Of a stretch of 64,000 bases of DNA, positions 60,903-64,000 are shown in pieces. The DNA lies in contig JAWKVW010000009.1 in assembly GCA_041397845.1 (NCBI GenBank), positions 80,061 to 144,060 on the forward strand. Reading direction: 5' to 3'. Position 1 is the stretch's first letter, and every line of letters starts with the position of its first letter. Under the pieces are notes generated by a model. That model searched no databases. It had not been told where the DNA came from and saw only the letters and a program-made list of their open reading frames with translations. The translations under genes were made by a program, and so were the position numbers. The stretch comes from JAKPQE01 sp041397845 (GTDB taxonomy: Bacteria > Pseudomonadota > Alphaproteobacteria > Rhizobiales > JAKPQE01).

Positions 60903-61499
60903 ATGAACGCAAACGACGGGGACGCAATGGCGGGAAAACTGCCGGCCGGGCTGGCGGCGCTGGTCGCGCGGGCCGGGCCGCAGCGGGCGCTGCCGCCGAT
61001 CGAGAAGTGGAATCCGCCCTATTGCGGAGCGATCGACATGCGAATCGCCGCCGACGGGCAGTGGTTCTACATGGGCTCGCCAATCGGCCGGATGCCGCTC
61101 GTCCGGCTGTTTGCCTCGGTGCTGAAGCGCGAGGGCGACGATTTCTTTCTCGTCACGCCGGTCGAGAAGGTCGGCATCCGGGTCGACGATGCGCCGTTTC
61201 TCGCCGTCGAGATGTTTGCCGAGGGCGAGGGGGCGGAAGCGCGCCTGACATTTCGGACCAATGTCGGCGATCTCGTTGCGGCGGGCGCCGACCATCCGCC
61301 GAGATTTGCGACGGAAGCGGAAACCGGCGGCCTCAAGCCCTATATCGAGGTGCGGGCGGGGCTCGAGGCACTCGTCTCGCGCAGCCTCGTGCACGACCTC
61401 GTGGCGCGGGCGGAGATCCGGAACGAGGCCTTCGGCATCTGGAGCGGCGGCGTCTTCTTCGAGATCGCGTCGGCAAAGGACATGGAGACGTTTTCGTGA
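60903..61499 (+). CDS. DUF1285 domain protein
   Basis: A 198-aa protein with PPIEKWNPPYCGAIDMRIAADGQWFYMGSPIGRMPLVRLFASVLKRE and EKVGIRVDDAPFLAVEM, diagnostic of DUF1285. Soluble; function unknown. ATG 60903 is used; ATG 60927 is eight codons shorter and also plausible. It heads an operon divergent from moxR, and the stop overlaps the next gene by GTGA. Confidence 0.88.
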   Translation: MNANDGDAMAGKLPAGLAALVARAGPQRALPPIEKWNPPYCGAIDMRIAADGQWFYMGSPIGRMPLVRLFASVLKREGDDFFLVTPVEKVGIRVDDAPFLAVEMFAEGEGAEARLTFRTNVGDLVAAGADHPPRFATEAETGGLKPYIEVRAGLEALVSRSLVHDLVARAEIRNEAFGIWSGGVFFEIASAKDMETFS

Positions 61500-62149
61500 G
61501 CGATGAGGCGGCCGTCGCGGCCGATCGCTTTTCGGCGGATGCGTTCCTGGCGCGGGCCCGGCTGCGGCTCGAGCCGGAGCCGCGCATGGACGACGCGCGC
61601 GCCGGCGGCGACCATCGGGTCGATCCCGGCATGCCAGCGCCGGAGCGGGCCAAATCGCGCGATGCGGCCGTGCTGGTGCCGGTGGTGCGGCGGGACGGGG
61701 AGGCGACGGTGCTTCTGACGCAGCGCACCGATCACCTGTCGACCCATGCCGGCCAGATTGCCTTTCCCGGCGGGCGCATCGATGCCGAGGACGCCTCGCC
61801 GCTGGCGGCGGCGCTGCGCGAGGCGGACGAGGAAATCGGGCTGAAGGGGAGCGTCATTTCGCCGATCGGCCATCTTCACCCCTATTATTCGGGGACGGGC
61901 TATCGCATCGTGCCGGTTGTGGCGATGGTCGAGCCGGGATTCGATCTCGTGCTCAATGCCTTTGAAGTGAAGGAAGCATTCGAAGTGCCGCTCGGCTTCC
62001 TCATGAACCCCGCCAATCACCAGCATCACAGCAAGATGTGGCGGGGGCAGCAGCGGACATTCTACGCCATGCCATATGGCGAGCGATATATCTGGGGCGT
62101 GACCGCGGGGATCCTGCGCAATCTCTTCGAAGAGGTCTATGGATCATGA
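61496..62149 (+). CDS. CoA pyrophosphatase, Nudix family
   Basis: A 217-aa protein with QIAFPGGRIDAEDASPLAAALREADEEIGL, the Nudix box preceded by the CoA-specific LLTQRTDHLSTHAGQIAFPGG (UPF0035 type), which points to CoA pyrophosphatase activity. GTG 61496 overlaps the DUF1285 stop. The stop overlaps the next ATG (ATGA). Confidence 0.88.
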   Translation: MSDEAAVAADRFSADAFLARARLRLEPEPRMDDARAGGDHRVDPGMPAPERAKSRDAAVLVPVVRRDGEATVLLTQRTDHLSTHAGQIAFPGGRIDAEDASPLAAALREADEEIGLKGSVISPIGHLHPYYSGTGYRIVPVVAMVEPGFDLVLNAFEVKEAFEVPLGFLMNPANHQHHSKMWRGQQRTFYAMPYGERYIWGVTAGILRNLFEEVYGS

Positions 62150-62409
62150 TACGCGTCGTTGCCGTGCATGTGCTGCTGTTCGCACTGCCGTTTCTTGCCT
62201 ACGGGCTGTGGCTCGTCATCCGCCGGCGGCCGGTCACGGAGGCGGAGGCCTGGGCCGATGCGCCGTTCGCCTGGCTGTCGCTCGCCGGCGCGGCGCTCGT
62301 CATCGCCGGGCTTTTGGCGCTTGCCTCGTTCGGGCGCTCGGACCGGGACGGCACCTATGTCCCGTCGTCCTATATCGACGGCAAGTTCGTTCCCGGCCAT
62401 ATCGAATAG
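62146..62409 (+). CDS. DUF6111 small membrane protein
   Basis: An 87-aa protein with two membrane helices (VVAVHVLLFALPFLAYGLWLVI; FAWLSLAGAALVIAGLLALASF) and a conserved tail, DGTYVPSSYIDGKFVPGHIE. It sits between the Nudix and cca genes, as in related Hyphomicrobiales. Function unknown. Coupled upstream by ATGA; cca starts 9 bp later. Confidence 0.82.
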   Translation: MIRVVAVHVLLFALPFLAYGLWLVIRRRPVTEAEAWADAPFAWLSLAGAALVIAGLLALASFGRSDRDGTYVPSSYIDGKFVPGHIE

Positions 62410-62418
62410 GGCAAAGCC

Positions 62419-63717
62419 ATGCCGCATCGCGCCGAGGGGATCCCATCGCTTGCGACGCAGCCGTGGTTTGGCGACGCCGATCTCGGTGCGGTCTTTGCAG
62501 CACTCGAGGGCGAAGGCGAGGCGGTGCGGATCGTCGGCGGAGCGGTGCGCAACGCACTGATGGGCGTGCCGATCGGCGACATCGACATCGCAACGACGGC
62601 AACGCCGGCCGAGGTGACGCGGCGAGCGGTGGCGGCGGGCCTCAAGGCGGTGCCGACGGGCATCGACCATGGCACGGTGACGGTGGTCTCGGGGCGCCAC
62701 GCTTTCGAGGTGACGACGCTGCGCGAGGACATCGAGACCCATGGCCGGCACGCGACCGTCGTCTTCGGACGCGACTGGGTCGCCGACGCGCACCGGCGCG
62801 ACTTCACGATGAACGCGCTTTATGCGGACCCGGCCGGCCATGTTTACGACCCTGTCGGCGGCTATGAGGACATTCTCGCCCGGCGGGTGCGGTTCATCGG
62901 CGATGCGGCGACTCGGATCAGCGAGGACTATCTGCGCATCCTGCGCTTCTTCCGGTTTCACGCCGCCTATGGCACGGGCGAGCCGGACCGCACGGGGCTG
63001 CTCGCGGCGATCCGCCTGCGCTCGGGGCTGCGCATCCTTTCGGCCGAGCGGATCGGCGTCGAGGTGCGGCGGCTGGTGACTGCGGCGGGCGCGCCGGAGA
63101 CGATCGAGATCATGGCCGAGGCGGGCATTCTTGAAATCGTGTTTGGCGGCGTCGTGCGGATCAGCGCCTTCCAGCGCCTGCGGGCGATCGCCGAGGCGGC
63201 AGGGCTCGAGGCATCGCCGGCGCGGGCGCTGGCCGTTGCCGGCTGCTTCGTCGAGGAGGACGGCGAGCGCATCGCCGACCGCCTGCGGCTGAAGAACAGC
63301 GACCGGGCGGTGATGGTCGGGGCGCCGCGGCTGGCGCGCGCGGTTCGCGTCGGGGACACTGGCGCGCTCCTGCAGATGCTCTATCGGGAAGGCCGCGCGC
63401 GCGCCGTCGATGCAGTGCTGGCGGCCTTTGCCTGGTCGGGAGCGGAGCCGGCCGATGCCGGATGGCGCAAGATGCTCACCTTCGTGCAGGCGCACGAGGT
63501 GCCGGTGTTTCCCCTGAAGGGCGCCGATGCGCTGGCGCTCGGGCTACCCTCCGGCCGGGCGGTCGGCCGGGTTCTTTCGGCGCTCGAAGAGGAGTGGGTC
63601 GCGGGCGGTTTCCGGCAGACGGAGGCGGCGCTGCGGGCCCGGCTTGGCGAGCTCGTCGCGGCGGCGGTTGCTGCCGAAAAGAAACGCGGGCCGCACCGGA
63701 GCGCGACCCGCCGATAG
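62419..63717 (+). CDS. cca: CCA tRNA nucleotidyltransferase / poly(A) polymerase family
   Basis: A 432-aa class II nucleotidyltransferase: VRIVGGAVRNALMGVPIGDIDIATTATP (G-G-X-V-R and D-X-D catalytic pair), RRDFTMNALYAD, and YEDILARRVRFIGDAATRISEDYLRILRFFRF. It adds or repairs tRNA 3' CCA ends. Last of the DUF1285-nudix-DUF6111-cca operon. Confidence 0.92.
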   Translation: MPHRAEGIPSLATQPWFGDADLGAVFAALEGEGEAVRIVGGAVRNALMGVPIGDIDIATTATPAEVTRRAVAAGLKAVPTGIDHGTVTVVSGRHAFEVTTLREDIETHGRHATVVFGRDWVADAHRRDFTMNALYADPAGHVYDPVGGYEDILARRVRFIGDAATRISEDYLRILRFFRFHAAYGTGEPDRTGLLAAIRLRSGLRILSAERIGVEVRRLVTAAGAPETIEIMAEAGILEIVFGGVVRISAFQRLRAIAEAAGLEASPARALAVAGCFVEEDGERIADRLRLKNSDRAVMVGAPRLARAVRVGDTGALLQMLYREGRARAVDAVLAAFAWSGAEPADAGWRKMLTFVQAHEVPVFPLKGADALALGLPSGRAVGRVLSALEEEWVAGGFRQTEAALRARLGELVAAAVAAEKKRGPHRSATRR

Positions 63718-63744
63718 GTGAGCTTCCGCTCGTTCCCCTGAGCC

Positions 63745-64000
63745 TCAGGCAGCGCGGGCGAGGCCCTTGCACCAGCCTTCCATCGCCTTGGTCGCGACTT
63801 CCATCGGCGGCTCGAGGAAGGAGAGGACGAAGCTCTCGCCCATGTCGGCAACGCCGATCGAGCGCGGCCGCACCGAGAGAACCTGCGGGTTCGGCAGCGC
63901 AAAGCCAAAACAGAAAACGATGTTGCGGGCGTCCTTGATGGCCGGGTCGATCGGGCCGTCAAATGCCCTGGTGTGGGCGAAGTGGTCGAAGACGCCGATG
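63745..64000 (-). CDS. Unrecognised protein, C-terminal part
   Basis: The frame is open from the window edge to TGA at 63745-63747, giving 84 residues (IGVFDHFAHTRAFDGPIDPA... ending WCKGLARAA). Visible features are DARNIVFCFGFALPNPQVLSVRP and ADMGESFVLSFLEPPMEVATKAMEGW. The start is outside the window. No family recognised. Convergent with cca. Confidence 0.6.
   Translation of the reverse strand, partial: IGVFDHFAHTRAFDGPIDPAIKDARNIVFCFGFALPNPQVLSVRPRSIGVADMGESFVLSFLEPPMEVATKAMEGWCKGLARAA

Overview
The window is a GC-rich chromosomal segment of a free-living, nitrogen-fixing alphaproteobacterium. It most resembles Hyphomicrobiales (Rhizobiales), possibly a Pleomorphomonas-like lineage; that placement is inference from gene content. 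The supports are NifA/sigma-54 controlled nif genes, the CtrA-circuit protein SciP, a Rhodobacter-type PmtA methyltransferase, and the local order moxR / DUF1285 / CoA-pyrophosphatase / DUF6111 / cca.

About 1-31.5 kb is a nearly complete molybdenum nitrogenase island. It begins inside nifA and continues with nifB-fdxN-flavodiiron protein-two [2Fe-2S] ferredoxins-nifQ. A divergent accessory operon follows on the minus strand (SIR2-like, an 80-aa protein, bacteriohemerythrin, RseC, ApbE). Then come nifH-D-K-T-ferredoxin-nafY-like-DUF6129-like-unknown, nifE-N-X-DUF269-DUF683-fdxB-[2Fe-2S]-unknown-modABC, and iscA(hesB)-nifU-S-V-cysE-TPR-nifW-Z-M-FCSD-like flavoprotein. Five sigma-54 promoters (GG-N10-GC) are legible, before nifB, nifH, nifE, iscA and, on the minus strand, the accessory operon. 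NifA upstream sites (TGT-N10-ACA) lie near them and share an extended TGTCGG core. Together the genes cover structural proteins, FeMo-cofactor synthesis (B, Q, V, E, N, X, nafY), Fe-S supply (U, S, IscA, cysE), molybdate uptake, six ferredoxins for electron delivery, and oxygen-handling or flavin-linked accessories.

About 31.6-43.7 kb is housekeeping: elongator tRNA-Met, pmtA, mnmA, fliK, flgD, sciP, a GNAT, a GcvR-like ACT protein, a MocR regulator divergent from an EamA exporter, a D-2-hydroxyacid dehydrogenase, an SH3-domain secreted protein and a DUF2189 membrane protein. About 43.9-53.9 kb carries a voltage-gated K+ channel with a zinc ribbon, a methylthioribose-1-phosphate isomerase/class II aldolase pair, a YbaK protein, a pentaheme cytochrome c behind an AT-rich spacer, a phosphoesterase, a Nudix protein, pirin with an 18-bp tandem repeat, and a GNAT. 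About 53.9-64 kb holds a minus-strand moxR-DUF58-DUF4159-membrane protein operon and a plus-strand DUF1285-nudix-DUF6111-cca operon.

A caveat affects many genes. One- and two-base indels break otherwise well-conserved frames in the flavodiiron gene, nifH, nafY, the unknown at 14.7 kb, nifE, nifW, a hydroxyacid dehydrogenase, the SH3 protein and the cytochrome. Most look like sequencing or assembly errors, because conserved protein sequence continues in another frame directly after each break. Coordinates of such genes span the whole locus.
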